Virus record (IMG/VR): IMGVR_UViG_3300033153_002680 | Span: 1-32,890 of that record | Source: a virus | Length of the DNA stretch: 32,890 bases | Strand: one strand, 5' to 3' | Notes under the pieces: generated by a model | Told to the model about the DNA's origin: nothing | Databases searched by the model: none | What the model saw: only the letters and a program-made list of their open reading frames with translations | Shown: in pieces, positions 15,609 to 23,498 of the stretch | Layout of the letters: every line of letters starts with the position of its first letter | How positions within the stretch are numbered: the stretch's first letter is position 1 | Position numbers and translations under genes: made by a program

Positions 15609-16049
15609 ATGCCTGGTATAGCAACGTACGACCCATCAAAAGTCGTTCTTTCTGTTGGAGGTGCTGAGATTAACGGATACGCTGACGGGGAATTTATTAA
15701 TGTTGACCGCGCCAACGATACTTTTAATAAAAGTACTGGCGCGGATAATAGAACAGTCAGAATAAAACAGAATGATTTTTCTGGCTCTATTACAATCACT
15801 CTCTCACAGACAAGTGAATCAAATAATATTCTTTCAGCCTTTATGATACTTGACGAAACGACCAACGACGGGATAGTCCCTGTCCTTATTAAGGATCTTC
15901 TCGGATCCTCTGTCTATGTCTCAGCTTACGCCTGGGTACGTAAACCGCCTGCGGGTGCTTACGGTAAAGACGATTCAAATAGGGAATGGGTTCTTGACTG
16001 CGCAAACCTTGACATTTTTCACGGCGGAAACCCTGACTTTCAGGGGTAA
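15609..16049 (+). CDS. Tail tube protein (DUF3277)
   Basis: 146 aa inner tail tube subunit, following the sheath as usual. The strings YDPSKVVLSVGGAEINGYADG, INVDRANDTFNKSTGADN and FSGSITITLSQTSESNNIL are typical of the DUF3277 family. Strand-rich, no membrane segment. ATG 15609 has AAAGGAG upstream. A perfect 10-bp hairpin follows the stop. Confidence 0.9.
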   Translation: MPGIATYDPSKVVLSVGGAEINGYADGEFINVDRANDTFNKSTGADNRTVRIKQNDFSGSITITLSQTSESNNILSAFMILDETTNDGIVPVLIKDLLGSSVYVSAYAWVRKPPAGAYGKDDSNREWVLDCANLDIFHGGNPDFQG

Positions 16050-16067
16050 CGCTTAAACGTATAATAC

Positions 16068-16093
16068 AAGCCTTTACAAAAGAGTAAAGGCTT
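16068..16093 (+). terminator. Perfect hairpin after the tail tube gene
   Basis: AAGCCTTTAC and GTAAAGGCTT form a perfect 10-bp stem with loop AAAAGA, 19 bases after the tube stop. It is followed by only a weak T-rich stretch, so it may be a partial terminator or an mRNA 3'-end stabiliser that sets tube versus chaperone levels. It contains the shared CTTTACAAAAGAG element. Confidence 0.55.
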
Positions 16094-16118
16094 GATAACA
16101 TTTTCTGGAGGCAGTAAT

Positions 16119-16640
16119 ATGGCTAAGATAACACAGGTAAAAGAAACATACGATAGTGAAAAAGAAGAAGTAAAACTTTCATGCACTCTATTCCCTGCCC
16201 GTAAAGGTTTAAGATTACAAATAAAACTTGTAAACTTAATGCTCCCTTTATTAGGCGCGGCCGGTTCCCTCAAAAGTAAAGACAGTGAAGACAATCCCGA
16301 AAACAATGAGTTACTTACGCAATTAATGAGAAACCCGGACATCATTAAAAATATAGTCAATGCTTTACTTAATGCGCTGGACGAGAAGAAAACGGTAGAA
16401 CTTATACTGGAGCTTCTCAACATGACACGCTTTAACGGTAAAGAACTGAACAAAGAACCTATTTTCGATGTGTGTTTCCAGGGAGAGTATAAGCTTTTAT
16501 TTGAATGTTTATATTTCGTTGTTGAGGCGAACTTTAAATCTTTTTTCGGCGGGGGAGGTATTGGGAGCCTCTTAGAAAAATACCTTCCAGTAAAGGGGGA
16601 GGAGCGGGAAGCCTCACAGATAAACAGCAAGGAAAGTTAA
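16119..16640 (+). CDS. Tail assembly chaperone, short form
   Basis: 173 aa from ATG 16119 (CTGGAGG upstream); an in-frame ATG at 16092 sits in the hairpin and is rejected. Located between tail tube and tape measure, where tail assembly chaperones (lambda gpG equivalents) are found. It is alpha-helical with a PAL-type KGLRLQIKLVNLMLPLL core and an NALDEKKTVELILELLNMT segment, ending in a Gly-rich FFGGGGIGSLLEKYLP region where frameshifting can occur. It binds the tape measure during tail assembly and is not a virion part. Confidence 0.8.
   Translation: MAKITQVKETYDSEKEEVKLSCTLFPARKGLRLQIKLVNLMLPLLGAAGSLKSKDSEDNPENNELLTQLMRNPDIIKNIVNALLNALDEKKTVELILELLNMTRFNGKELNKEPIFDVCFQGEYKLLFECLYFVVEANFKSFFGGGGIGSLLEKYLPVKGEEREASQINSKES
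16541..16547 (+). other. Candidate -1 slippery heptamer T-TTT-TTC
   Basis: The heptamer is in the correct frame (X-XXY-YYZ) and lies right after the last stop in the -1 frame (TAA at 16535-16537). Slippage here would swap the end of the short chaperone for an Arg-rich stretch before the extension. Confidence 0.4.
16592..16598 (+). other. Candidate -1 slippery heptamer A-AAG-GGG
   Basis: The heptamer is in the correct frame. Slippage here keeps the Gly-rich end of the short form and joins it smoothly to the extension (VKG to GGAGSLTDKQQGK), so it is my preferred site. G-rich sequence follows immediately. Confidence 0.5.
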
Positions 16641-16825
16641 ATTTAATTCTTGACAGTATAGGGAGTGAGTTGAAAGAGGAGTGGCCTATTTGGAGAGTAT
16701 GGTTAACAGGTAAAGAATCTTTCGAGGTTATTATAAGCGACTGGACTTTTGACGATTTGGTAAGAGCTAATACAGTACTTGACATACAAGAAGCTATCAA
16801 CGAGGCATTGACAGAAGAGAAATGA
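16598..16825 (+). CDS. Tail assembly chaperone extension (-1 frame)
   Basis: An open -1 frame continues from the slippery region to TGA 16823-16825 and contains no ATG, so it is probably translated only as a fusion. The predicted fusion from ATG 16119 is 235 aa. The extension reads GGAGSLTDKQQGK, then WPIWRVWLTG, and ends in SDWTFDDLVRANTVLDIQEA, which resembles the ANxxLD-type end of lambda gpT-like extensions. It occupies the whole gap between the short chaperone and the next gene. An independent start at TTG 16672 is possible but weaker. Confidence 0.75.
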   Translation, partial: GGAGSLTDKQQGKLNLILDSIGSELKEEWPIWRVWLTGKESFEVIISDWTFDDLVRANTVLDIQEAINEALTEEK

Positions 16826-16831
16826 GAGAAC

Positions 16832-17119
16832 ATGAATAACTTAGTTATAACTTTCGGAGCTACTGTAATAGGGGCAGTTATTGGAGCCTTAATTTCCTTT
16901 TTCATAACAACCTTATCCCAGCGTAAAATGTTCACAGATATTTCACAAACTATGATTGACGTGCATGTAAAGATAGCTCACCAACACGATATGGAAGACT
17001 TAATTAAAGAACATGAAAAAGGTTGTAACGCTTCTACTGACATTACTAAATTACAGAAAGGTTTAATATTTCTCGTTGGTCAATTAGGCGGTGACCCGAA
17101 AGATATAGGTCTATTATGA
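16832..17119 (+). CDS. Small membrane protein before the tape measure
   Basis: 95 aa with one N-terminal transmembrane helix (about residues 5-27, with GxxxG-like spacing GAVIGAL) followed by a soluble region with His residues (HVKIAHQH) and one Cys. Function unknown. Genes for small membrane proteins at this place are seen in some phages, and roles in DNA ejection, lysis or exclusion are all possible. It overlaps the tape measure start by four bases (ATGA). Confidence 0.6.
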   Translation: MNNLVITFGATVIGAVIGALISFFITTLSQRKMFTDISQTMIDVHVKIAHQHDMEDLIKEHEKGCNASTDITKLQKGLIFLVGQLGGDPKDIGLL

Positions 17120-18798
17120 TAATTCAGGAATTAATAAATTTAATTGGTTTTAAAGTTAACAAACAGCAATTTAAAAACACAGAGGCTGTTTTTGATTCTA
17201 TGCTGTCAAAGATGGAGCGTAGAGGTAAACAGGCCTCACTGTTGATAACATTACCGATACTCGCTATAGGCGGCGCCATGTTAAAGGCTGCCTCTGACGG
17301 TCAAGAAACGAGAAATCGCTTTCGTCAAGTATATGGTGATCTCGCAGACGACGCGGATAAATGGAGTGAGAATTTTGCGGAAAGCTTAAAAAGGTCAGAC
17401 GTAGGTATAAAGGATTCATTGGCTAATTTCCAAAGTTTGTTTGTAGGTCTTGGGGCGGGTAATAAAGACGCTTTCGAGTTTTCACAACGTTTACAGAAAC
17501 TTGCTGTGGACTTTTCAAGTTTTCAGAATTTAAAACCTGAAGAAACTAACCAAAGATTTATTTCCGGTTTGTCAGGATCAACCGAAGTATTTAATAAATT
17601 CGGAATAGATTTAAAAGCTGGCGCTCTCGGACTTAAAGCGGTAGAAATGGGAATGACCAAATCAGTCGCTAAAATGACTGAGCTTGAAAAAGCTACCCTA
17701 CGTTTACAAATAATAGAGGACACTATGTCCCGTCAAGGCGCTGTCGGTGACGCTATTAGAACTCTTGACGATTTCGCTAATATATCAAGGTCGGCAATAG
17801 ATCAAGTCATAATATTAGCTGAGTCTTTCGGGAAACTATTAATACCTGTAGCTGAGAAAGTTTTAAGGGTGTTCGTATCTATATCAAATTACCTTTCTAA
17901 AAACCTATCTCCTGAATTAAGAGGGATTATTTTAGTATTTATGGGGCTCGCCGCTGTTGTTGGCCCTTTACTTATAGTACTTACTATGGTTGTTAAAATA
18001 GGTATGGCTGTAAAGTCTGTGTTACTATTAATGAACGCGGCGGCCGCGAAACAGAGTCTAACCTTGGCTTTACTTATAGGTAAATATCTCTTATTAGCTG
18101 TTGTTATGGGCGCTGTTTTAGTGATAACAGCTTTACTTATGGAAGATATACTAAAGTATAACAAAGGCCAGAAGTCAGCTATAGGCGCTATTATAGAACG
18201 TCTCAAGGTATTAAATGATAAGTTAAAAGCTATGGGCGTATTTACTCTTGAGTTATTAGGTAAAATGTTCACTGACATTAGCGAAATGTTTGACGGTTTA
18301 ATTGAATTTATCGTAGGCCTTTTATCAGGTAAATTAAAATTCGCCTTTAAAGGTTTATTTAAATCAGTACTTAATATGACACAGTTATTAAGTAAAAGTA
18401 TTTTAGTAGCTTTACAACCGATAGTGGACGTGTTCAACCTTATAGCTAAGACAAAAATAAATCTTAACGATTTAACCACGAATAAAGACGGGACGCCTGG
18501 AGGCGCTTCACACAATATAGGTAAACGTGCAGCAGAACTGCTTAAAACAACGCCAGCGCTTTATGGCAGTGACGGCGCATTTCATAATATAGGACAGCGT
18601 GCGGGCGCGGCTTTAAAGGATAGAATAACCACCATACAAAAAAACTTTACTATACAGATGAACAATACAATAGAGGTCCCAGCCGGTACACCTGAAACAC
18701 AGAAAGATTTTCTGGAGCAATCTGCGGAAACATTATACAGAAATAATTTAGACCGCTTGTCAAGAGAACTTGTAAACGCCTCACCGGAGACTGAATAA
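17116..18798 (+). CDS. Tape measure protein
   Basis: 560 aa, sets tail length; at about 0.15 nm per residue this predicts a tail near 84 nm. The N-terminal third is helical and contains KAASDGQETRNRFRQVYGDL and FQNLKPEETNQRFISGLSG, typical of tape measures. Two hydrophobic blocks (about residues 268-310 and 314-343) probably insert in the host membrane during ejection. Near the C-terminus there is a 24-residue duplication around HNIGKRAA/HNIGQRAG. It follows the chaperone pair, as expected. Confidence 0.9.
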   Translation: MIIQELINLIGFKVNKQQFKNTEAVFDSMLSKMERRGKQASLLITLPILAIGGAMLKAASDGQETRNRFRQVYGDLADDADKWSENFAESLKRSDVGIKDSLANFQSLFVGLGAGNKDAFEFSQRLQKLAVDFSSFQNLKPEETNQRFISGLSGSTEVFNKFGIDLKAGALGLKAVEMGMTKSVAKMTELEKATLRLQIIEDTMSRQGAVGDAIRTLDDFANISRSAIDQVIILAESFGKLLIPVAEKVLRVFVSISNYLSKNLSPELRGIILVFMGLAAVVGPLLIVLTMVVKIGMAVKSVLLLMNAAAAKQSLTLALLIGKYLLLAVVMGAVLVITALLMEDILKYNKGQKSAIGAIIERLKVLNDKLKAMGVFTLELLGKMFTDISEMFDGLIEFIVGLLSGKLKFAFKGLFKSVLNMTQLLSKSILVALQPIVDVFNLIAKTKINLNDLTTNKDGTPGGASHNIGKRAAELLKTTPALYGSDGAFHNIGQRAGAALKDRITTIQKNFTIQMNNTIEVPAGTPETQKDFLEQSAETLYRNNLDRLSRELVNASPETE

Positions 18799-18799
18799 A

Positions 18800-19456
18800 A
18801 TGGCACTAAGTTTAATTATAAACAGATTTGATCCGTATACTATAGAAGAGTTAGAGATAGACACCGCCTTAACTGAGGTACATACATACGGTAATTTAGT
18901 TACCGACTACCCTATAGAAGACGGCTCAGATATCAATGACCACGTGAAAAGAGAGCCTGAGAAATTAATGATTGAGGGTATAACCTCAAATACACCTATT
19001 GAATTTTTCAGTGGAACGTTAACCCGTTTCGTTAGAGGTGACTTTACGAATAGGGCGCAATTAGCTTTTAATACCTTACTCGGATACGCCGGGTACTCAG
19101 TACCTAAACAGGTAGGTCGGACACCTGAAAGAGTAACAGAAGCGAAATTACTATCCATAGTCACCGGTTATAAAACGTATACGGATATGATTATCACACG
19201 ACTAACTTTTCCCCGGGGACCTTTATCTGGGGACGCTGCGAAGTATACTGTAGAGTTTAAAAAGATTAAAAAAGTCCAGGCAAAAACAGCCCAAGTAATA
19301 GACCTTGACGATAGGAAAGCGGACAATATAAAAGAGCAAGCGGCGAAAACCGTTAATACCGGGAAAAATACGGTTGAAAAAGTGGATGACTCATCATTCC
19401 TTTACAAAGCGGCTACATCCTTAAGGGACGCCTTAACTACAAAGGTAGGTCAATAA
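18800..19456 (+). CDS. Baseplate hub, Dit-like protein
   Basis: 218 aa, just after the tape measure. The N-terminal domain has the Dit-like layout: strands around VHTYGNLVTDYPIEDGSDI, DHVKREPEKLMIEGI, then AQLAFNTLLGYAG and the KLLSIVTGYKTYTDMIITRL segment. The C-terminal 50 residues are Lys/Ala-rich and helical. It would form a ring linking tube and baseplate hub. Confidence 0.75.
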   Translation: MALSLIINRFDPYTIEELEIDTALTEVHTYGNLVTDYPIEDGSDINDHVKREPEKLMIEGITSNTPIEFFSGTLTRFVRGDFTNRAQLAFNTLLGYAGYSVPKQVGRTPERVTEAKLLSIVTGYKTYTDMIITRLTFPRGPLSGDAAKYTVEFKKIKKVQAKTAQVIDLDDRKADNIKEQAAKTVNTGKNTVEKVDDSSFLYKAATSLRDALTTKVGQ

Positions 19457-19791
19457 TGGTCACAATACCTATGAAAGACTTTTCATCATTCAAACAAGAA
19501 ATCACTCTTGACAATGTACCGTACATTTTCTTTTTTAATTGGATTTCGAGAGACGGTTTTTACACTTTTGATATGAACGATAGAGAAGGGAATACTCTAA
19601 TCGCTGGCGTAAAGTTACTGGTAGACTTTGAGTTTATCTCACGATACCCGGATAGAGGCCTACCGCCTGGAGAACTTTACGTAATTGACCAAACAGGTAA
19701 CAGCGATAGGATAGGTAGGTACGACTTTGTAAACGGAAGGTTGAGTTTAATTTACATAACAGAAGAAGAGGTATTAAGTGGCCTTATTTAA
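19456..19791 (+). CDS. Baseplate plug protein (Pam3 gp18-like)
   Basis: 111 aa, start overlapping the previous stop (TAATGG). It contains ITLDNVPYIFFFNWISRDG and a DREGNTLIAGVKLLVDFEFI segment, then LPPGELYVIDQTGNSDRIGR, the pattern of the small baseplate plug of cyanophage Pam3-type baseplates. It is thought to sit inside the hub below the tube. It overlaps the next gene by 14 bases. Confidence 0.8.
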   Translation: MVTIPMKDFSSFKQEITLDNVPYIFFFNWISRDGFYTFDMNDREGNTLIAGVKLLVDFEFISRYPDRGLPPGELYVIDQTGNSDRIGRYDFVNGRLSLIYITEEEVLSGLI

Positions 19792-20632
19792 TAGGGTAGC
19801 CTCTCTAACTGTAGGTAAGGCGGGCGCTGTAGGTTTACAGTTTTCAGGTTTCCGTATCTTATTTGATATCAGTAAAACAAGTTCAACGGAACCGAATACA
19901 GCTAATATACAAGTATTCGGTTTAAGCTCGGATACCAGAAGTAAAGTATCTGAGGAAGATCAAATTATTGAAATTAAAGCCGGTTACGTAGAAGACTCGG
20001 GGGAAGAGATTCTTTACATTGGAGACGTTAATAGAGTAGGTAATTCGTTTCCCCGCCCTGACGTAGTTACTAATTTTGAATGCGGTGACGGTGAGAAATT
20101 TTTAAATAATACTAAAATATCTACATCATTTAAGCCAGGCGCGTCTGTAAAGCAGATAATAAAAGACATAACGAAAAAAGCCAGCATAGCTTTAAAAACT
20201 AATTTAAATTTAATAAATATAAAAACTTTCACGTTTAATAACGGTTTCAGCTTCACAGGTATGTATAAGAAGTTGCTTGATAAATTAACAGATACCGGGG
20301 ATTTATCATGGTCGGTACAAAACAATGAGTTGAAATTTTACCCTAAGTCGGATAGCGATTCATCTACCGCGATAGTGATAAACTCCACTTCAGGTTTAAT
20401 CGGTAGCCCTGAAAAAATTAAAATTAAAGAGGGTAAAAAAACAAGTAAGAAAGAGATTGACGGCTGGAAAGTTAAGTCATTGCTACAGCCGAAAGCTGAG
20501 CCGGGCGGCAGTATCCTACTGTCAAGCCGGGATGTGGGCAACAATAAGCAGTTTAAAATCTACAGTGTTAGCCACTCTGGTGATACTGACAATGGGGAGT
20601 TTAAAACTATTATGGAGGTTATAGAAAAATGA
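19778..20632 (+). CDS. Baseplate hub protein (gp27-like)
   Basis: 284 aa with GTG start 19778 (AGAAGAAGAGG upstream). Strand-rich, with FRILFDISKTSSTEPNTANI and QVFGLSSDTRSKV near the N-terminus, DQIIEIKAGYVEDSGEEILY and GDVNRVGN, then a helical PGASVKQIIKDITKKASIAL, the usual layout of hub proteins built from two tube-like domains. It ends in a YSVSHSGDTDNGEFKTIMEV segment. The hub trimer carries the spike encoded next. The stop overlaps the spike start. Confidence 0.8.
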   Translation: MALFNRVASLTVGKAGAVGLQFSGFRILFDISKTSSTEPNTANIQVFGLSSDTRSKVSEEDQIIEIKAGYVEDSGEEILYIGDVNRVGNSFPRPDVVTNFECGDGEKFLNNTKISTSFKPGASVKQIIKDITKKASIALKTNLNLINIKTFTFNNGFSFTGMYKKLLDKLTDTGDLSWSVQNNELKFYPKSDSDSSTAIVINSTSGLIGSPEKIKIKEGKKTSKKEIDGWKVKSLLQPKAEPGGSILLSSRDVGNNKQFKIYSVSHSGDTDNGEFKTIMEVIEK

Positions 20633-21198
20633 GTGATATAGAAGGAACACCGTCTTTTCATGAGGCCTTGAAAACTGTTTTTAATTCCTTTCTTGGTGAG
20701 GAAATAAATACATGTCTTCCCGGTATCGTTGACAGTTACGATAATACAAAACAAAAAGCTACTATCACACCAGCGATCAGTAAGAAATTTCTTGACGGTG
20801 AGGTATTATCTTATAAACCTATAGAGAATGTACCCGTACTGTTTCCAGGAAGTACGTCAACAAGTATTACATATCCTATAGTAAAAGGTGATATAGTACT
20901 GTTAATATTCAGCCAAAGAGCTATGGAGAACTTCCTTGATAAGGGGGAAATAGTTGAACCAGGCGATAGAAGGAAATTCGATATTACCGACGCTATAGCT
21001 ATTCCCGGTTTTATGACTTTTAATAAAGACTCTAAGTCAACTAATAATGAGGATTTGGAGATATATCATGAAGGCGCTTTTATCGCTATTAAAAAAAATA
21101 AAGATATTGTTTTACAAAACGATAATTGTATATTAATAATGAACAGTCAAAGCGGTCAATTAGATATTAATAACGGTAATTTAACGGTGGAATCATAA
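20629..21198 (+). CDS. Membrane-puncturing spike (Gp138 family)
   Basis: 189 aa. The N-terminal OB-like domain (TCLPGIVDSYDNTKQKATI, then VPVLFPGSTSTSITYPI and VKGDIVLLIFSQRAME) and the C-terminal strand repeats (IYHEGAFIAIKK, NDNCILIMNSQSGQL) match the Gp138-like spikes, in which a trimeric beta-helix tip pierces the outer membrane. This supports a Gram-negative host. It is coupled to the next gene by a one-base overlap. Confidence 0.85.
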   Translation: MSDIEGTPSFHEALKTVFNSFLGEEINTCLPGIVDSYDNTKQKATITPAISKKFLDGEVLSYKPIENVPVLFPGSTSTSITYPIVKGDIVLLIFSQRAMENFLDKGEIVEPGDRRKFDITDAIAIPGFMTFNKDSKSTNNEDLEIYHEGAFIAIKKNKDIVLQNDNCILIMNSQSGQLDINNGNLTVES

Positions 21199-21683
21199 TG
21201 AGTGAGAAGATAGCAGTCTCTAATAATAATTTTGAGATAGAAATAACGCCGGCACTACCTCCGTCCCCTGCTATCGCTACACCGAACAACGGCACGGCTA
21301 CCCCAGCGAGCCCCGCCGCGTTTGGTGTAAACGATTGTAAAGTTATTGAGGATAATAATTGTAAAGTACAAAACGATAAAATATTAGTTGACAAGATAGA
21401 AAATAAAAGCGTTATACCCGCGCAAGGCGCTCAAATAGATTTTAGTTGTGCGCCTTTAAGTGTGTCTCCGTTTACTTTTGCGCCTGACGGTTCGTATGTA
21501 ATCCCGGCCACCGCGTTAAAAGTAAAATGTTCAAGTATAAAAGTTATGCGTGAGGGTGACGTAACATTAATACCGTGCATATGCGGGGGCTTAGACAGTA
21601 CAACACCTGTTAAGGTTGCATTCACTGGGAGTTGTATGATTAAGATTAGTAAAGCCGGTCAAGACGTAACGGAAGGGGAATAA
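21198..21683 (+). CDS. Cys-rich, putative spike-tip (PAAR-like) protein
   Basis: 161 aa directly after the spike gene. The N-terminal region is Pro/Ala/Thr-rich and the C-terminal half is strand-rich with alternating turns (VMREGDVTLIPCICGG, VAFTGSCMIKISKAGQD). It holds seven Cys residues (about 47, 55, 84, 111, 127, 129, 146), rare for virion proteins, consistent with a metal-bound tip like PAAR proteins capping gpV/VgrG spikes. No His-based PAAR signature was seen, so this is inference from position and composition. Confidence 0.5.
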   Translation: MSEKIAVSNNNFEIEITPALPPSPAIATPNNGTATPASPAAFGVNDCKVIEDNNCKVQNDKILVDKIENKSVIPAQGAQIDFSCAPLSVSPFTFAPDGSYVIPATALKVKCSSIKVMREGDVTLIPCICGGLDSTTPVKVAFTGSCMIKISKAGQDVTEGE

Positions 21684-21684
21684 G

Positions 21685-22050
21685 ATGCCTTTAGATATTA
21701 AACTTGGTGAGACGTCTCACGATTTAGAATTTGAAAATTTTGATTTATCACTTGTAAAGGATTTAGATTATCTTATACAAAAGGTAAAAATAAAACTTAT
21801 GATGTTTTATAAAGAATGGTTCTTAGATACTAAAGTGGGTATGGACTATTTTAATGTTATATTCGGGAAAAAAAGAAACTTGAATATGATTGATAATTTA
21901 ATTATCTTGACAATAACGGAAGTAAAGGAAGTTACTGAAATTCTGGAGTACAGCTCAGAATTTGATAGAGCCTCCAGAAAATTAACAGTGACTTTTAAAG
22001 CTGACAGTATTTACGGTACTTTTAGTTTAGATGAAGGGTTGACAATATGA
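21685..22050 (+). CDS. Baseplate wedge, gp25-like
   Basis: 121 aa, short distance after the tip gene and overlapping the gp47/J-like wedge gene by four bases. It has the small W/gp25-type layout: an N-terminal DLEFENFDLSLVKDLDYLIQ, a helix with KIKLMMFYKEWFLDTKVGM and a final strand region. It resembles DUF2634/gp25 family wedge proteins that connect sheath and baseplate. Assignment by pattern and gene order. Confidence 0.75.
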   Translation: MPLDIKLGETSHDLEFENFDLSLVKDLDYLIQKVKIKLMMFYKEWFLDTKVGMDYFNVIFGKKRNLNMIDNLIILTITEVKEVTEILEYSSEFDRASRKLTVTFKADSIYGTFSLDEGLTI

Positions 22051-23483
22051 CATACGGAATAACTTCAAACGGGTTCAATTTAAAACGTCAGCCGATAATA
22101 CAGGCTGAAATGGAGCAGGATTTTAGAGATACTTTTGGGGATGTCGACACCTCACCGGAAAGTGTTATAGGTCAACTAATAGGTATATTCTCAAAGCCTC
22201 ACACTGATGTGTGGGAGCAGATGGAGAACGTATACTTACAACAATCTCCGGTAAACGCTGAAGGCCTTAATCTCGACTACTTGTTGGCGTTAAACGGTTT
22301 GAGACGTTTGGCCTCTTTGTCAACTATAGTCTATGTCGGATTAGCCGGCACGCCTGGCGCTATTATACCACAGGATACTATAGTAAGCTCTACGACTGAA
22401 GGAGACACTTTCACGCAAAATGTAGATGTCGCTATTACAGATCAGAATCAAATACTATTATATGTCAGAGTAGATCAGGCCGTGGATGGCGCTACCTATA
22501 CAATTAACATAAACGCCACGCCTTACACTATCGCAGCGCCTCCAGCCACTACGGTTGAAATCATAGCCGGCTTATTGACAGATGAGATAAACGCAGATCT
22601 CGGCGCAGATGTTATAGCCACCCTTTCCGGTGACTCTGTAAAGCTTGAAACTAAAAGCGCCTCATTCAATCCTACGTTGACAGGTGATATGACCTACTTT
22701 ACACCAGCGATTTACCAGTCAACGGAAAAAGGTGAGATACTGGCTATTACTAACACTCTTACAATTATAGATACACCTACTACAGGCCTCGATGAGGTAC
22801 GGAATTTTGAGGAGGGTGTTAAAGGCAGGGGAGTAGAAGAAGATCCGGAAGCCAGAATAAGAAGGGAACAGAGTTTACAAATCTTAGGAGCCGGTACACT
22901 TCCCGCAATGGTTGCCCGCGTTCAAAGAGATATAACAGGCGTAACGACTGTGCGCGGTTTCGAGAACAGGGAAGACTATACGGTTGACGGAAGAGAGCCG
23001 CACAGTTTTGAGCTTGTAATAGTCGGAGGGGATAACCAAGAAATAGCGGATTTAATTTGGGAAATAAAACCGGCCGGAATACAAACAATAGGTAACGTTA
23101 ACGGGGGCGCTGGGATAGAGATTATTGACGGTAACAGTGATTCACAGTTCATGCACTTCTCAAGGCCTATTGATCAGTACGCACATATACAGGCTATCTT
23201 ATCTATATATGATGAGGAAACCTTCCCTATCGACGGAATCATTCAAGTGGAACAGGCTATACTTGATTACGGTAATGAATTTACAATAGGTCTTGACATA
23301 TTACCGCAACGATTCTTAGTTCCTATCTTTACAGTACCGGGAATTGAAAGTGCCGTTGTATCCGTTGACGCTACCCCAGCGCCTGGGGACGCTCCGGTAT
23401 ATCAGACAACGCCTTTCGAAATTGATGAAACAGAAATAGCCGTTTTCGCGGCTTCACGAATAACCGTAACTATTGCACCATAA
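22047..23483 (+). CDS. Baseplate wedge, gp47/J-like
   Basis: 478 aa baseplate J/gp47 protein, the core wedge subunit. Features: N-terminal KRQPIIQAEMEQDFRDTFG, TSPESVIGQLIGIFSKPHTD, NAEGLNLDYLLALNGLRR, the AGTPGAIIPQDTIVSSTTEG segment typical of the J family, and EEDPEARIRREQSLQILGAG leading to VARVQRDITGVTTVRGFEN. It is complete and of normal length. It pairs with gp25-like and DUF2612 wedges encoded on either side. Confidence 0.9.
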   Translation: MTYGITSNGFNLKRQPIIQAEMEQDFRDTFGDVDTSPESVIGQLIGIFSKPHTDVWEQMENVYLQQSPVNAEGLNLDYLLALNGLRRLASLSTIVYVGLAGTPGAIIPQDTIVSSTTEGDTFTQNVDVAITDQNQILLYVRVDQAVDGATYTININATPYTIAAPPATTVEIIAGLLTDEINADLGADVIATLSGDSVKLETKSASFNPTLTGDMTYFTPAIYQSTEKGEILAITNTLTIIDTPTTGLDEVRNFEEGVKGRGVEEDPEARIRREQSLQILGAGTLPAMVARVQRDITGVTTVRGFENREDYTVDGREPHSFELVIVGGDNQEIADLIWEIKPAGIQTIGNVNGGAGIEIIDGNSDSQFMHFSRPIDQYAHIQAILSIYDEETFPIDGIIQVEQAILDYGNEFTIGLDILPQRFLVPIFTVPGIESAVVSVDATPAPGDAPVYQTTPFEIDETEIAVFAASRITVTIAP

Positions 23484-23498
23484 CAAAGGATTGATAAA

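Noticed and set aside
16040-16630. Long minus-strand frame (196 codons) opposite the tail chaperone
   Set aside because: It is antisense to a gene with clear ribosome binding site and gene order, has no ribosome binding site of its own and a low-complexity Ser/Leu-rich product.
17889-18515. Minus-strand frame of 208 codons opposite the tape measure
   Set aside because: Mirror image of hydrophobic coding sequence on the + strand; no ribosome binding site or protein-like pattern.
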